Source: Flavobacterium sp. N502540 (GTDB taxonomy: Bacteria; Bacteroidota; Bacteroidia; Flavobacteriales; Flavobacteriaceae). Taken from it: 64,000 nucleotides of DNA. The position numbers and the translations under genes are program-made. The notes beneath the pieces are model-generated. The model was not told where the DNA came from, made no database searches, and saw only the letters and a program-made list of their open reading frames with translations. The stretch lies in the NCBI RefSeq assembly GCF_025947365.1, contig NZ_CP110012.1, positions 2,480,001 to 2,544,000 on the forward strand, written 5' to 3'. Below, piece after piece: positions 49,444 through 58,842 of the stretch (the stretch's first letter is position 1; every line of letters begins with the position of its first letter).

Positions 49444-50319
49444 CTATGCATTCGCAGTAACCGCTTCTTTGTCAATTTTATTGATCAAACCTGCTAACAC
49501 TTTTCCCGGACCAACTTCAGTGAATAAAGTAGCGCCGTCAGCGATCATTTGCTGAACAGATTGTGTCCATTTTACCGGAGCGGTCAATTGTATGATTAAG
49601 TTCTTTTTGATTTCGTTTGCATCCGAAACAGCATTTGCGGTTACGTTTTGGTAAACCGGACAAACAGGAGTTGAGAATGTAGTGGCTTCAATTGCAGCAG
49701 CTAATTCCTCTCTTGCTGGTTCCATCATCGGAGAGTGGAATGCTCCTCCAACAGGTAAAATTAAAGCACGTTTTGCACCGGCAGCTTTCATAGCTTCACA
49801 AGCTTTTTCAACAGCCGAAGTTTCTCCTGAAATTACCAATTGTCCCGGACAGTTATAGTTTGCCGCAACAACGATTCCGTCAATAGAAGCACAAACTTCT
49901 TCTACAATATTATCAGCCAAACCTAAAACCGCAGCCATTGTTGATGGAGTGATTTCGCAAGCTTTTTGCATAGCTAAAGCACGTTGAGAAACTAATTTAA
50001 GACCGTCTTCAAAAGACAAAGTTCCATTGGCAACCAAAGCTGAAAATTCTCCTAAAGAATGTCCTGCGACCATTTCTGGTTTAAAATCGTCTCCTAAAGT
50101 TTTAGCTAGAATAACGGAGTGTAAAAATACCGCTGGCTGTGTAACTTTAGTTTCTTTTAGTTCTTCGGCAGTACCTTCGAACATGATATCTGTAATTCTA
50201 AAACCTAAAATTTCATTGGCTTTTTCGAACAATTCTTTGGCTAAAGCCGATGTTTCATATAAGTCCTTGCCCATTCCTGTAAATTGTGCGCCCTGACCCG
50301 GAAATACGTATGCTTTCAT
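49444..50319 (-). CDS. fabD: Malonyl-CoA:ACP transacylase
   Basis: The 291-aa enzyme loads malonyl groups on acyl carrier protein for fatty acid synthesis. GQGAQ is at 8-12 and the nucleophile GHSLGE (Ser88) at about 86-91. The catalytic His lies in VGGAFHSPMMEPA (about 197), and the VGPGKVLAGLINK tail is typical. The length is slightly below the E. coli protein. It stands alone here, not in a fab operon, convergent with the toxin-antitoxin-like pair. Confidence 0.95.
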   Translation of the reverse strand: MKAYVFPGQGAQFTGMGKDLYETSALAKELFEKANEILGFRITDIMFEGTAEELKETKVTQPAVFLHSVILAKTLGDDFKPEMVAGHSLGEFSALVANGTLSFEDGLKLVSQRALAMQKACEITPSTMAAVLGLADNIVEEVCASIDGIVVAANYNCPGQLVISGETSAVEKACEAMKAAGAKRALILPVGGAFHSPMMEPAREELAAAIEATTFSTPVCPVYQNVTANAVSDANEIKKNLIIQLTAPVKWTQSVQQMIADGATLFTEVGPGKVLAGLINKIDKEAVTANA

Positions 50320-50391
50320 TTGTCTAATTTAAAGATTGAATTTTTTTGAATTGAAAATTAGTTTCAATTGAAAGGCAAAAATAACATTTTT

Positions 50392-50754
50392 TTACTTCGT
50401 ATAATCCTTAAACATGTAAATCCATGCTAATCTTGAAAATCGAAGATTGAAAGAAGTCAGCAGAGTAATGACGACAGCGATAATCGGAATGATTCTTAAA
50501 TCGAAATTCTTTTCGAAGAAAAATTGTGCAATACAATAAGTTGCAATCCCTTGAGCTACTGTTAATCCGTAGTTTACATACATAGCGCCAAAGAAATAAC
50601 CAGGCTCTTTTTGAAATTTATAATTACAGTGACTGCAAAATTCGTTCATCTTTGGAAGGCCAAAAGTGAAAAAAATATTTTTATCTGTAAAAACTTTTCC
50701 TTTATGACAAATAGGACATTCGTTCCTTAAAATATGAGTTAATGCACTTGACAT
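50392..50754 (-). CDS. DUF983 membrane protein
   Basis: The 120-aa protein has an N-terminal zinc-ribbon-like pair of CxxC motifs (NECPICHKGKVF and EFCSHCNYKF) and two membrane helices (about 52-72 and 82-104), the DUF983 arrangement. The function of the family is unknown. It follows fabD on the same strand with 72 bases between. TACCTTTG on the minus strand just upstream (about 50777-50784) fits a -7 element. Confidence 0.85.
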   Translation of the reverse strand: MSSALTHILRNECPICHKGKVFTDKNIFFTFGLPKMNEFCSHCNYKFQKEPGYFFGAMYVNYGLTVAQGIATYCIAQFFFEKNFDLRIIPIIAVVITLLTSFNLRFSRLAWIYMFKDYTK

Positions 50755-50939
50755 GATCTTGTTGTTTTTTATTTATACAAAGGTAATCCAGAGCAGGATT
50801 AAAGTCTTTTTTATATCTTCGCTACTTATAGCACAATAAAGACATTTATTGTGACATCGCCTATCTTAAACGAATTTGTAAACGAAAAACAGGATTGGGC
50901 GATCGCATATATGATCAGTAAAAAATAAATTCTACTTAT

Positions 50940-51800
50940 ATGAAAAAATACCCGGTTTATAGTGTTCAGAATTTTAGCTGTAATGATATTCATCGTGATT
51001 TTTATGTCAATACATTCAAAGAACATTTAAAAAGTCACAGTTTTGTAGAAGAACCACACCGGCATGATTCGTATTTGATGGTGTTTTTTACGAAAGGTTC
51101 GGGACAGCACGAAGTTGATTTTGATCAGTTTGAAATTAAAAAGGGAAGCTTGTTTGTGCTGCAGCCCGGACAAATGCATCATTGGAATTTATCTGAAGAT
51201 GTTGAAGGTTTTGTGATTATTTTTTCGCAGGAATTGTATAATCTATATTTTGGACAGAAAAAGATCAACGAATATAATTTTTACCATTCGATTCACAATC
51301 GGCCGGAAATGGTTTTTGAAGAAAAAGGAATCACTAAAATCCGACCTTATTTTGATTTATTAATTCAGGAAAGTACTCTGGAGGGGCGATATCAACTAGA
51401 TAAAATGTTGAATCTGCTGGATTGTATTCATATTGAAATAGCCCGTAAATACAACGAAACTTATTCGCATCAGGCGCATTCGTATAACATAAAAATTGAC
51501 AAGTTCGAAATGCTTTTGGAGTACTACTTTAAACAAGAAAAATTACCCTCTTTTTATGCTGAAAAGTTAAGTATTACTTTAAAGCATTTGAACCGTATCT
51601 GCAATGAAATTCTGCAAAAAACGGCCACAGAAGTGATTACGGACCGAGTGATTCTTGAAATTAAAAGAATGTTGATTGACAAACAATTAGCGGTTAATGA
51701 AGTGGCATTTAAAGTGGGCTACGAAGATTATTCGTATTTCTCCAGATTCTTCAAAAAACAAACTGGAATGTCGCCTACAGAATTTCGGAATAAGAAGTAA
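50940..51800 (+). CDS. AraC-family transcriptional regulator
   Basis: The 286-aa protein has an N-terminal cupin-like sensing domain (EPHRHDSYLMVFFTKGSGQH near 38-57, GSLFVLQPGQMHHWNLS near 70-86) and a C-terminal AraC HTH pair (about 185-285: SITLKHLNRICNEILQKTAT and VGYEDYSYFSRFFKKQTGMS). The inducer is unknown. No obvious target is adjacent on the same strand; the nearest gene, yceI, is convergent. Its 3' end is followed by two hairpins, the first containing a dispersed Flavobacterium repeat. Confidence 0.9.
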   Translation: MKKYPVYSVQNFSCNDIHRDFYVNTFKEHLKSHSFVEEPHRHDSYLMVFFTKGSGQHEVDFDQFEIKKGSLFVLQPGQMHHWNLSEDVEGFVIIFSQELYNLYFGQKKINEYNFYHSIHNRPEMVFEEKGITKIRPYFDLLIQESTLEGRYQLDKMLNLLDCIHIEIARKYNETYSHQAHSYNIKIDKFEMLLEYYFKQEKLPSFYAEKLSITLKHLNRICNEILQKTATEVITDRVILEIKRMLIDKQLAVNEVAFKVGYEDYSYFSRFFKKQTGMSPTEFRNKK

Positions 51801-51810
51801 AAAAGAGGGA

Positions 51811-51880
51811 GCTTCGACTTCGCTCAGCCTGACATTTGGTAACTTTAAAGCTCAAGTGTCAGGCTGAGCGAAGCCGAAGC
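51811..51880. repeat. Long hairpin built from the GCTGAGCGAAGYCGAAGC dispersed repeat
   Basis: The 24-base arms 51811-51834 and 51857-51880 are complementary except at one position; each contains the same GCTGAGCGAAG-type word seen at 26485 and 26548. It lies between convergent araC-type and yceI genes and may act as a terminator. Confidence 0.85.
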
Positions 51881-51896
51881 CTCGTCCCTACAAACA

Positions 51897-51918
51897 AAGC
51901 CCTGCAGATGCAGGGCTT
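51897..51918. terminator. Hairpin between the AraC regulator and yceI
   Basis: AAGCCCTGC / GCAGGGCTT (9 bp) with loop AGAT; likely bidirectional. Confidence 0.75.
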
Positions 51919-51951
51919 AATAACCAATCAATTAAATTCTGAGATATTGAA

Positions 51952-52485
51952 TTAAGCTTGTTTTGCAAATTGTAATTCAATGTTCAAACGAACTTCTTCT
52001 CCAACCAGAACACCTCCGGTTTCAAGAGCTGAGTTCCAGTTGAGTCCCCAATCTTTACGGTTTATTTTTCCTTCGATATTTAATCCGACTTTCGTATTTC
52101 CCCACGGATCAGTCATGGTTCCGCTAAACTCTACCGGAAAAGTTACTGATTTTGAGGTGCCTTTGATGTTTAGATCTCCGGTTAATTCATAGCTCCCTTC
52201 ATTGATTTTTTTGAAAGAAGAACCTTTGAAAGTTAGTTTTGGATGATTCTCAGCATCAAAAAAATCACCACTTCTTAAGTGATTGTCTCTGTCTGTATTT
52301 GCAGTGTCAATAGAAGTAATGTCGCCTGAGAATTCGATTGCAGCATTCTCGAAATTGTCTCCGTCTGTGCTAATGGTTGCATCGTAAGTTCCAAATTTAC
52401 CTGAAACATTTGTAAACATCATGTGTTTAACTTTAAAACCAATTTCTGAATGTGTTGGGTCAATTGACCATTTTGTAGTTGCCAT
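51952..52485 (-). CDS. YceI family protein
   Basis: The 177-aa YceI/lipocalin-like beta-barrel protein binds polyisoprenoid-type amphiphiles in characterised members. Family motifs are TKWSIDPTHSEIGFKVKHMM at the N-terminus, FDAENHPKLTFKGSSFKKI, and the C-terminal RKDWGLNWNSALETGGVLVG. No signal peptide is seen, so this one is cytoplasmic, unlike E. coli YceI. ATG 52485 is chosen; the frame extends to 52527 but that stretch contains a TAACTTTG -7-type element. Confidence 0.9.
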   Translation of the reverse strand: MATTKWSIDPTHSEIGFKVKHMMFTNVSGKFGTYDATISTDGDNFENAAIEFSGDITSIDTANTDRDNHLRSGDFFDAENHPKLTFKGSSFKKINEGSYELTGDLNIKGTSKSVTFPVEFSGTMTDPWGNTKVGLNIEGKINRKDWGLNWNSALETGGVLVGEEVRLNIELQFAKQA

Positions 52486-52574
52486 AATTTTATCTTTTAA
52501 ATAATTAATTTCATTTTGATAGGACAAAGTTACGGTGGTAGTGAGCGTAAGGGACTTAACCTAGATTAAGAAAT

Positions 52575-52610
52575 AAAAAATGCGATGACTTTTTGAGTAT
52601 CGCATCTTTT
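52575..52610 (-). terminator. Terminator of the ferredoxin-like gene
   Basis: ATGCGAT / ATCGCAT stem with A/T runs on both sides, downstream of the minus-strand gene at 52743 and upstream of yceI. Confidence 0.7.
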
Positions 52611-52742
52611 ATTGTTGCTCTGAGGCCTCCCGGTTAGAGGGAAGAGTCTTAGTTTTTTGCCACGGATTAAAGGATTTTTATGGATTGGTATGTTTCAATT
52701 CAGAAAAAAACTTTTTAATCCAGGTAATCTGCGGCAAGAAAA

Positions 52743-52973
52743 TCAGCTTTTGTCATTCATGTAAAAGCTCAATGCTCCTGAAGGGCATTTGTGAATGGTT
52801 GAAATAATTTTTTCTGTTGTAGAGCGTTCAGGAATGATCCATGGTTTTTCTTTTGGGTGAAAAACATCGGGATTGTTTTTTACACAATTGGCAGAATGAA
52901 TGCATTTTCCGGACTGCCATACAATGGTTACTTCTCCATTGCTATATTCTTTCGTAAGGTCATTTGGATTCAT
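52743..52973 (-). CDS. Divergent 4Fe-4S mono-cluster protein (YjdI-like)
   Basis: The 76-aa protein has the Fer4_19 pattern: GKCIHSANCVKNNPDVFHP with two cysteines, and a late KCPSGALSFY cysteine. YjdI-type proteins are predicted single-cluster iron-sulfur carriers of unknown role; they are sometimes fused to or encoded next to acetyltransferases. No such partner is visible here. About 130 bases separate the stop from the terminator at 52575. Confidence 0.85.
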   Translation of the reverse strand: MNPNDLTKEYSNGEVTIVWQSGKCIHSANCVKNNPDVFHPKEKPWIIPERSTTEKIISTIHKCPSGALSFYMNDKS

Positions 52974-53075
52974 GATTGAAAATTTTAGCAGTTAATTTTA
53001 ATTTTAAATTCAGACCAATTTTCTATTAATAAATTTAATACTTCTTTTTGGTTTTTTTTGTGATTTGAGAAAAAA

Positions 53076-53121
53076 AAAGAAACGATAACATACTGTGATT
53101 CAGTATGATTATCGTTTCTTT
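53076..53121 (-). terminator. Terminator of the pirin gene
   Basis: A long stem, AGAAACGATAACATACTG against CAGTATGATTATCGTTTCT (one bulged base), with a 5-base loop; it lies 28 bases after the stop. Confidence 0.85.
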
Positions 53122-53148
53122 TGAAGTGTATGTGAGGTGTCTTACAAA

Positions 53149-53865
53149 TTAGTAATTCATAGGAATTTCCATTAGCAGGAATTCGGTCTCAGTGTTGGCT
53201 TTGATGTTTAAAGTTTCAAAATCAGAGATTCCGATAGCATCACGAGTGTTTAATTCCTGACCGTTAATCGTTACATTTCCTTTTAAGATAAAAACGTAGA
53301 CTCCGTTTCCTTCTTTTTTTAATTTATAAGTTGTAGCGATTCCGGAATCGAAATTTCCCATATGAAACCAAGCGTCCTGGTGGATCCAGACTCCTTCATC
53401 ATCAGCATTTGGAGATAAAACCTGAGACAGTTTGTTGTGTCTGTCGGCAACATCTAAAGTGATTTGCTGGTAACGCGGAGTTACATTTCTTTGGTTAGGA
53501 AACAACCAGATTTGTAACAACTTAGTTTGCTGATCTGCATTTGGATTGAACTCACTGTGCTGAATTCCGGTTCCGGCACTCATGACCTGAATGTCACCAT
53601 TTTTAATGATTTCGGTATTCCCCATGCTGTCTTTGTGTGCTAAATCACCTTCTAACGGAATGGTAATGATTTCCATATTATCGTGAGGATGAGTTCCAAA
53701 ACCCATTCCGCCCGCAATAGTATCGTCATTCAGAACACGAAGCGCTCCAAACTGAATTCTTTCCGGGTTGTACCAGCTCGCAAAGCTAAAACTGTGATAG
53801 GCATTAAGCCATCCGTGATTTGCATTTCCTCTTGTTTCTGCTTTGTGTATTACTATATTTTCCAT
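53149..53865 (-). CDS. Pirin family protein
   Basis: The 238-aa bicupin protein of the pirin family has metal-ligand His residues in FGTHPHDNMEIITIPLEGDL (about 56-75) and the MSAGTGIQHSEFNPNADQQT stretch (about 94-113). Some bacterial pirins oxidise quercetin or act as redox-dependent regulators; this one cannot be assigned further. It is monocistronic. The spacer on its 5' side to 54148 holds only repeats. Confidence 0.92.
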   Translation of the reverse strand: MENIVIHKAETRGNANHGWLNAYHSFSFASWYNPERIQFGALRVLNDDTIAGGMGFGTHPHDNMEIITIPLEGDLAHKDSMGNTEIIKNGDIQVMSAGTGIQHSEFNPNADQQTKLLQIWLFPNQRNVTPRYQQITLDVADRHNKLSQVLSPNADDEGVWIHQDAWFHMGNFDSGIATTYKLKKEGNGVYVFILKGNVTINGQELNTRDAIGISDFETLNIKANTETEFLLMEIPMNY

Positions 53866-54049
53866 GATGCTAATTGTTTTGTTATTTTTTATAGTACAAA
53901 TTTACGATCAACATGCCTGAAAAGCACTTAATGTAGATTAAGAAAAGGTTCTGAAGTTCTGAGCTGCTAAGTTTTTTAGGTACAAAGGTTCAGAGGTTCA
54001 GAGGTTTTTGCGGCGTCTGATATTGGCTTGATTTTCGTGTTTATGACCT

Positions 54050-54148
54050 AAACATTCTAAGAATCGAATAGTCCAATAATCCAATAATCTGAGGATCTAA
54101 CAATCCAAAGATCTAAGGAGTCTAAAAATCTAAGAAGTCTAAGAGAGT
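54050..54148. repeat. Degenerate AATCTAAG-type repeat stretch
   Basis: About a dozen imperfect 8-10-base units of the form (A/G)ATCTAAG or AATCCAAT (for example AATAATCCAATAATCTGAGG) run up to the stop of the regulator gene. It resembles the cleaner array at 43947-44027. No gene is present. Confidence 0.55.
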
Positions 54149-55630
54149 CTAACTGTATTGCGTAATAAACTGCTGAACAACGGCATCTGTATTCTCGTGG
54201 CGTTTTTTCTTTTCCAATGCGATTGGAGGAGCGGCTCTTTCGAGGCAGTCTTTTACATCGCAGGTTTCGCAGGTGACCCCTACAATTCGTTTGACAAGTG
54301 GTTTTCCTTCAATGAATTTGAATTTCTTTTTCATTGTCGGATTGATTAAAATACCAACTGAGATACTTCTGATGTTGTCTTTGATGAAAGGATCTTTTGT
54401 GGCCGATGAAAAAACCAGATATTCATTTCCGCTATGAACATAACTCGAAATCTGTGCGTCAAAAAAGTGTGGTTTGTTTTGTTTGATAGCCTCGTCTATG
54501 GTTTTTACCGAAACCCATCTCCTGCAATAGTGCTCGTTGGTTTCGTTTGCGTGCGGTTCCTGTTGATTGGTAATGTGTAATTCCTTTTTGATTTGGTAAA
54601 CGTCAGAACCAATTTTATGCGACATTCTTAAAAAGAATAAATTTTTCAGATGGAAATCTTTAGGGAGTAAATTGGTTAATCTCTGATAAAAAGATTCCGG
54701 TGAAACTTCAAAACTTTCGATCAGCGTTACGAATTCTTCCGGATTTGGCTTTTCGTTATTTAAAAAGTCATTGATTCTGTTTACTAACAACTGTCTAGGC
54801 AGTAATAAAGCACCTGCGAAATAAGAAGCATAGAAATTATGCAATACCTGGTCAAAGTTTTCAAACTTGATCCAGCTGAAAGTCAGTAAACGATCCGATA
54901 AGTTCAGATAATTATAGGCGATTTCTTTGGCCAGAATAAAAGCCTTTTGTGGATCGTCGATTTCTGTTGAAAGTAAGAGGGTTTTACTTTTTGGTACGTA
55001 GATGGAACGCAGATCTTCTAAGGCTTCCTGATCAGTGAAGGCGATTTCTTTGATAGTATAGTCAAATTCCTCTTTAAGAATAGCTTCCAGTTCTTTAATA
55101 GTGATTTTTGAATCTAAATTAATTTGAAAGGACTTAGAAAAAGCAATGACCTTCTCTTCCAGATCTTCAAAATAATTACTGTGCGCCTCCTGATACGAGC
55201 GTAATGCCGCCAGGAAAAAACTCTCCCTGCTCAGATTGTAATGCTGGGCAATTTCGATAATGGTGCTGATAAACGCATTGACTTTGGCAGGTGCGTTGGC
55301 AATAATGTCAATCAAATCTGCTTCCTGAATACCAAAAAGCTCCAGAGGAATCTCTTTTAAAATTCCTGATTTTAAGATTTCTCCAATCGGAGCGAGGTTG
55401 TTGTCCAGTTTTAAAGAAACCATTTGGTCGTACGTAACATCCAAATGTTCACATAAAAGCAAGATTTTATCTGTTTTTGGATATTTCTTTCCTTTTTCAA
55501 TCTCGTTCAAATACGATTTTGAAAGATTGGTCAGTTTAGCCAAACCAAAGAGAGAGAGGTTTTTCTGAGTTCGAACTTGCTTGAGTTTTAGCCCAAAAAT
55601 CAGCTTTATATAGTCTTTTTCGATATCCAT
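54149..55630 (-). CDS. XRE-family regulator of RamB/ScfR type, likely glyoxylate-shunt regulator
   Basis: The 493-aa protein has an N-terminal XRE helix-turn-helix (about 8-65; KQVRTQKNLSLFGLAKLTNL, SKSYLNEIEKGKKYP) and a middle domain in the position of the M78/IrrE metallopeptidase. The expected HEXXH is missing (AKEIAYNYLNL instead), so this part is probably a non-catalytic sensor. A C-terminal short-chain-acyl-regulator domain carries VTCETCDVKDC cysteines. Homologues such as RamB control acetate and glyoxylate genes, and aceB-aceA are divergently encoded here. ATG 55630 is chosen over an upstream TTG-led frame to 55666. Confidence 0.87.
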   Translation of the reverse strand: MDIEKDYIKLIFGLKLKQVRTQKNLSLFGLAKLTNLSKSYLNEIEKGKKYPKTDKILLLCEHLDVTYDQMVSLKLDNNLAPIGEILKSGILKEIPLELFGIQEADLIDIIANAPAKVNAFISTIIEIAQHYNLSRESFFLAALRSYQEAHSNYFEDLEEKVIAFSKSFQINLDSKITIKELEAILKEEFDYTIKEIAFTDQEALEDLRSIYVPKSKTLLLSTEIDDPQKAFILAKEIAYNYLNLSDRLLTFSWIKFENFDQVLHNFYASYFAGALLLPRQLLVNRINDFLNNEKPNPEEFVTLIESFEVSPESFYQRLTNLLPKDFHLKNLFFLRMSHKIGSDVYQIKKELHITNQQEPHANETNEHYCRRWVSVKTIDEAIKQNKPHFFDAQISSYVHSGNEYLVFSSATKDPFIKDNIRSISVGILINPTMKKKFKFIEGKPLVKRIVGVTCETCDVKDCLERAAPPIALEKKKRHENTDAVVQQFITQYS

Positions 55631-55664
55631 AATATCAAATGTAAGTAATCTAAAAATAATCGCC

Positions 55665-55720
55665 AAAAAAGTTTTTTGTAAATTTAGCGAACGTTCGCTT
55701 GTTTTGTAAAAAACTTTTTT
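55665..55720. promoter_or_regulatory. 56-bp dyad, candidate operator between the regulator and aceB
   Basis: The inner perfect 14-bp palindrome AGCGAACGTTCGCT (55686-55699) and outer exact 13-bp arms AAAAAAGTTTTTT / AAAAAACTTTTTT (55665-55677 and 55708-55720) share the same centre. It lies 34 bases before the regulator start and 107 bases before aceB. TTG 55704 and TAATATTG 55722-55729 could form an aceB promoter overlapping the right arm. Confidence 0.65.
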
Positions 55721-55827
55721 CTAATATTGTGGTGTAGAAAATATTAACGGTCAGATTGTTATAATAGAAAATAATTTTTATTAGCAAAAAATGACGAATA
55801 ATGGAGAACTAATCAAAAGCAACAGCG

Positions 55828-57429
55828 ATGAAAAACCAATTAGAGATTACCGAGACGGCTATGGAGTTTTTGGCCGAAAAGAAGCTTTCTTATCCAAAGA
55901 TCTGGACAGAAGAGGCAATTGTTTTTATAACCGAACTGCATCGGAAATTCGATTCGCAACGAAAATTATTGTTACTGCAACGCGAACAAAAACAAACCGC
56001 TTTTGATCAGGGTGTCATGCCGTCTTTTCCTTCCGAAACCAAAACCGTCAGAGAAAATAATTGGGTGGCAGGAGAAATTCCAAAAGATTTACAGGATCGC
56101 AGAGTTGAGATTACGGGACCGGTTGATCGCAAAATGATTATCAATGCGTTGAATTCGGGAGCGAAAACTTTTATGGCGGATTTTGAAGACAGTACTTCTC
56201 CGACCTGGAAAAATTTAATGGACGGACAAGTGAATTTGATTGATGCGGTTAACAAGACGATTTCTTATACCGATTTGATTAAGCATAAATCGTATCACCT
56301 GAATGAAAAGATTGCGACATTGATTGTGCGTCCACGTGGATTGCATTTACCGGAAAAACATCTTTCGATTGATGGGAATGCGGTTTCAGGTTCTTTGGTA
56401 GATTTTGGATTGTATGTTTTTCATAATCATAAGAGACTTTTAGAAAACAACTCAGGACCGTATTTCTATATTCCAAAATTGGAACATTATCTGGAAGCGC
56501 GCTGGTGGAATACCGTAATTGATTTTACTGAAGATTATTTGAAGTTAGAAAGAGGGACGATAAAGGTTACTGTTTTAATTGAAACTATCACAGCAAGTTT
56601 TCAGCTGGACGAAATTATTTTTGAATTGAAGGAACATATTGTGGGATTGAACTGCGGGCGTTGGGATTATATTTTCTCTTACATTAAAAAATTCCGCAAG
56701 CATTCCAAGTTTATTGTTCCGGATCGCGATCAGGTCAATATGACTTCGCCTTTTATGAACGCTTACTCGAATTTGGTAATTCAAAGGTGTCATAAACGAG
56801 GTATTCATGCTATCGGAGGGATGGCCGCTCAAATTCCGATTAAAAATAATGAGGAGGCAAATGCAATTGCTTTCGCAAAGGTAAAAACCGATAAAGAACG
56901 CGAAGTGAAAAATGGTCACGATGGAACGTGGGTAGCGCATCCGGATTTGGTTGCTCTGGCTAAAAATGTTTTTGATGCCGGAATGCCAACTCCCAATCAA
57001 ATTCATGTTAAAAAAGAATATCGCAAAATAACAGAAGCAGATTTGATAGAGCCGCCAATTGGAATTATAACAGAAAATGGGGTTCGTAAAAATATTAATG
57101 TTGGGGTTTTGTATTTGGCTTCATGGCTGAACGGACAAGGCGCCGCAGCCTTGCACAATCTGATGGAGGATGCTGCTACGGCAGAGATTTCAAGATCGCA
57201 ATTGTGGCAGTGGCTTCAGAATAAGGTGACTTTGGATAACGGACAAATACTGAATCTGGCGTATTATCATGAGTTGGCTTTAGATGAATTCAAAAAAATT
57301 AAAGACGAGCTGGGAGAGGAAAATTACGAAGACCGTCAATTCCCGTTAGCGGAGAAAGTTTTGGAAAGACTGGTTGTAAATCCCGATTTCGTTGATTTTT
57401 TAACCCTTCCATGTTACAAATATTTATGA
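55828..57429 (+). CDS. aceB: Malate synthase A
   Basis: The 533-aa enzyme of the glyoxylate shunt condenses glyoxylate with acetyl-CoA to malate. The family signature KEHIVGLNCGRWDYIFSYIK (near 268) is present. MADFEDSTSPTWKNLMDGQ (about 112-130) and FVIPDRDQ-like FIVPDRDQVNMTSPFM are conserved, and the NVGVLYLASWLNGQGAAALH region holds the CoA site. The length matches malate synthase A, not G. It is followed by aceA and preceded by the divergent RamB-type regulator. Confidence 0.96.
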   Translation: MKNQLEITETAMEFLAEKKLSYPKIWTEEAIVFITELHRKFDSQRKLLLLQREQKQTAFDQGVMPSFPSETKTVRENNWVAGEIPKDLQDRRVEITGPVDRKMIINALNSGAKTFMADFEDSTSPTWKNLMDGQVNLIDAVNKTISYTDLIKHKSYHLNEKIATLIVRPRGLHLPEKHLSIDGNAVSGSLVDFGLYVFHNHKRLLENNSGPYFYIPKLEHYLEARWWNTVIDFTEDYLKLERGTIKVTVLIETITASFQLDEIIFELKEHIVGLNCGRWDYIFSYIKKFRKHSKFIVPDRDQVNMTSPFMNAYSNLVIQRCHKRGIHAIGGMAAQIPIKNNEEANAIAFAKVKTDKEREVKNGHDGTWVAHPDLVALAKNVFDAGMPTPNQIHVKKEYRKITEADLIEPPIGIITENGVRKNINVGVLYLASWLNGQGAAALHNLMEDAATAEISRSQLWQWLQNKVTLDNGQILNLAYYHELALDEFKKIKDELGEENYEDRQFPLAEKVLERLVVNPDFVDFLTLPCYKYL

Positions 57430-57549
57430 AAAACGCTGCGCTGATCATTAAAAATCTGCGTGAAAAATAAACCTTTTACAAGTCACAGTCAGAACTGTAA
57501 ACTGCGACTGCAAACTATTTACTTACTAACCAACTTAACTTATATTTTT

Positions 57550-58830
57550 ATGAAAACAACAGAAGACAGAATTCAGGAATTGATTAACGATTGGATCACA
57601 AACCCAAGATGGAAAGGTGTTGAACGTCCGTATACCGCTACTGAGGTGGTGACGCTTCAGGGCTCTTATCATATCGAGCATTCTATTGCTAAAATGGGGG
57701 CGGAGAAATTATGGAGAAAGTTAAAAAGTCAGGATTATGTTGCTGGTTTAGGTGCTTTAACAGGAAATCAGGCGATTCAGGAAGTTGATGCTGGTTTAGA
57801 AGCGATTTATTTGAGTGGCTGGCAAGTGGCCGCCGATGCAAATCTGGCAGGAGAAATGTATCCTGACCAATCGCTTTATCCGGTAAATAGCGTGCCAATG
57901 GTGGTAAAAAAAATTAATAGTGCCTTGTTGAGAGCTGATCAGATTCAGGTGGTAAACCAGGTTGAAGATAAAAAAGATTATTTGGTTCCGATTGTAGCCG
58001 ATGCAGAAGCCGGTTTTGGCGGAAATTTAAACGCTTTCGAATTGATGAAATCGATGATTGAAGCGGGTGCTTCAGGTGTTCATTTTGAAGATCAGTTGAG
58101 TTCTGCTAAAAAATGCGGACATTTAGGCGGGAAGGTTTTAGTACCTACCCAGGAAGCGATCAACAAACTGATTGCGGCTCGTTTGGCTGCTGATGTTATG
58201 GGAGTTTCGACATTAATTGTAGCCAGAACAGATGCTGATGCAGCTAATTTGCTAACCAGTGATGCAGATCCAAGAGATGCAAAATTTATTACCGGTGAAA
58301 AAACCAATGAAGGCTTTTTCTATGTAAACAGCGGAATCGATCAGGGAATTGCAAGAGGTTTGAGTTACGCTCCTTATGCTGATTTGATCTGGATGGAAAC
58401 CAGTAATCCTGATTTGGTTTATGCTAAGAAGTTTGCAGACGCAATGAAAAAAGAGTTTCCGGGTAAAATGCTGGCGTACAATTGTTCTCCTTCTTTCAAC
58501 TGGGCTGCAAAATTATCAGTGGCAGAGATGGAAACTTTCAGAGAGGATCTGGCGGCAATGGGGTATAAATTTCAGTTTATTACTCTGGCAGGATTCCATG
58601 CTTTGAATACCAGTATGTTCGAATTGTCTAAAGCATATAAAGAACGCGGTATGGCAGGATATTCTGAATTGCAGGAAAGAGAATTTGCTTTGCAGCAAAA
58701 CGGATTCAGAGCAGTAAAACATCAGGCTTTTGTAGGGACTTCTTATTTTGATGCGGTTCAAAATACAGTAACGATCGGAAGGTCTTCAACTACTGCAATG
58801 AAACACTCAACAGAGGTTGAGCAGTTTTAA
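57550..58830 (+). CDS. aceA: Isocitrate lyase
   Basis: The 426-aa enzyme splits isocitrate into glyoxylate and succinate, the first glyoxylate-shunt step. The active-site [10 protein letters not shown] lies near 184-193, with [17 protein letters not shown] and YNCSPSFNW also typical. ATG 57550 is chosen; the GTG-led extension to 57460 contains no conserved residues. The 120-base gap to aceB has no terminator, so the two are probably an operon under the dyad at 55665. Confidence 0.96.
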   Translation: MKTTEDRIQELINDWITNPRWKGVERPYTATEVVTLQGSYHIEHSIAKMGAEKLWRKLKSQDYVAGLGALTGNQAIQEVDAGLEAIYLSGWQVAADANLAGEMYPDQSLYPVNSVPMVVKKINSALLRADQIQVVNQVEDKKDYLVPIVADAEAGFGGNLNAFELMKSMIEAGASGVHFEDQLSSAKKCGHLGGKVLVPTQEAINKLIAARLAADVMGVSTLIVARTDADAANLLTSDADPRDAKFITGEKTNEGFFYVNSGIDQGIARGLSYAPYADLIWMETSNPDLVYAKKFADAMKKEFPGKMLAYNCSPSFNWAAKLSVAEMETFREDLAAMGYKFQFITLAGFHALNTSMFELSKAYKERGMAGYSELQEREFALQQNGFRAVKHQAFVGTSYFDAVQNTVTIGRSSTTAMKHSTEVEQF

Positions 58831-58842
58831 TTCTTTGTTTTT

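Noticed and set aside
57460..57549. GTG-led extension of aceA
   Set aside because: The added 30 residues are not conserved in isocitrate lyases; ATG 57550 gives the expected N-terminus.
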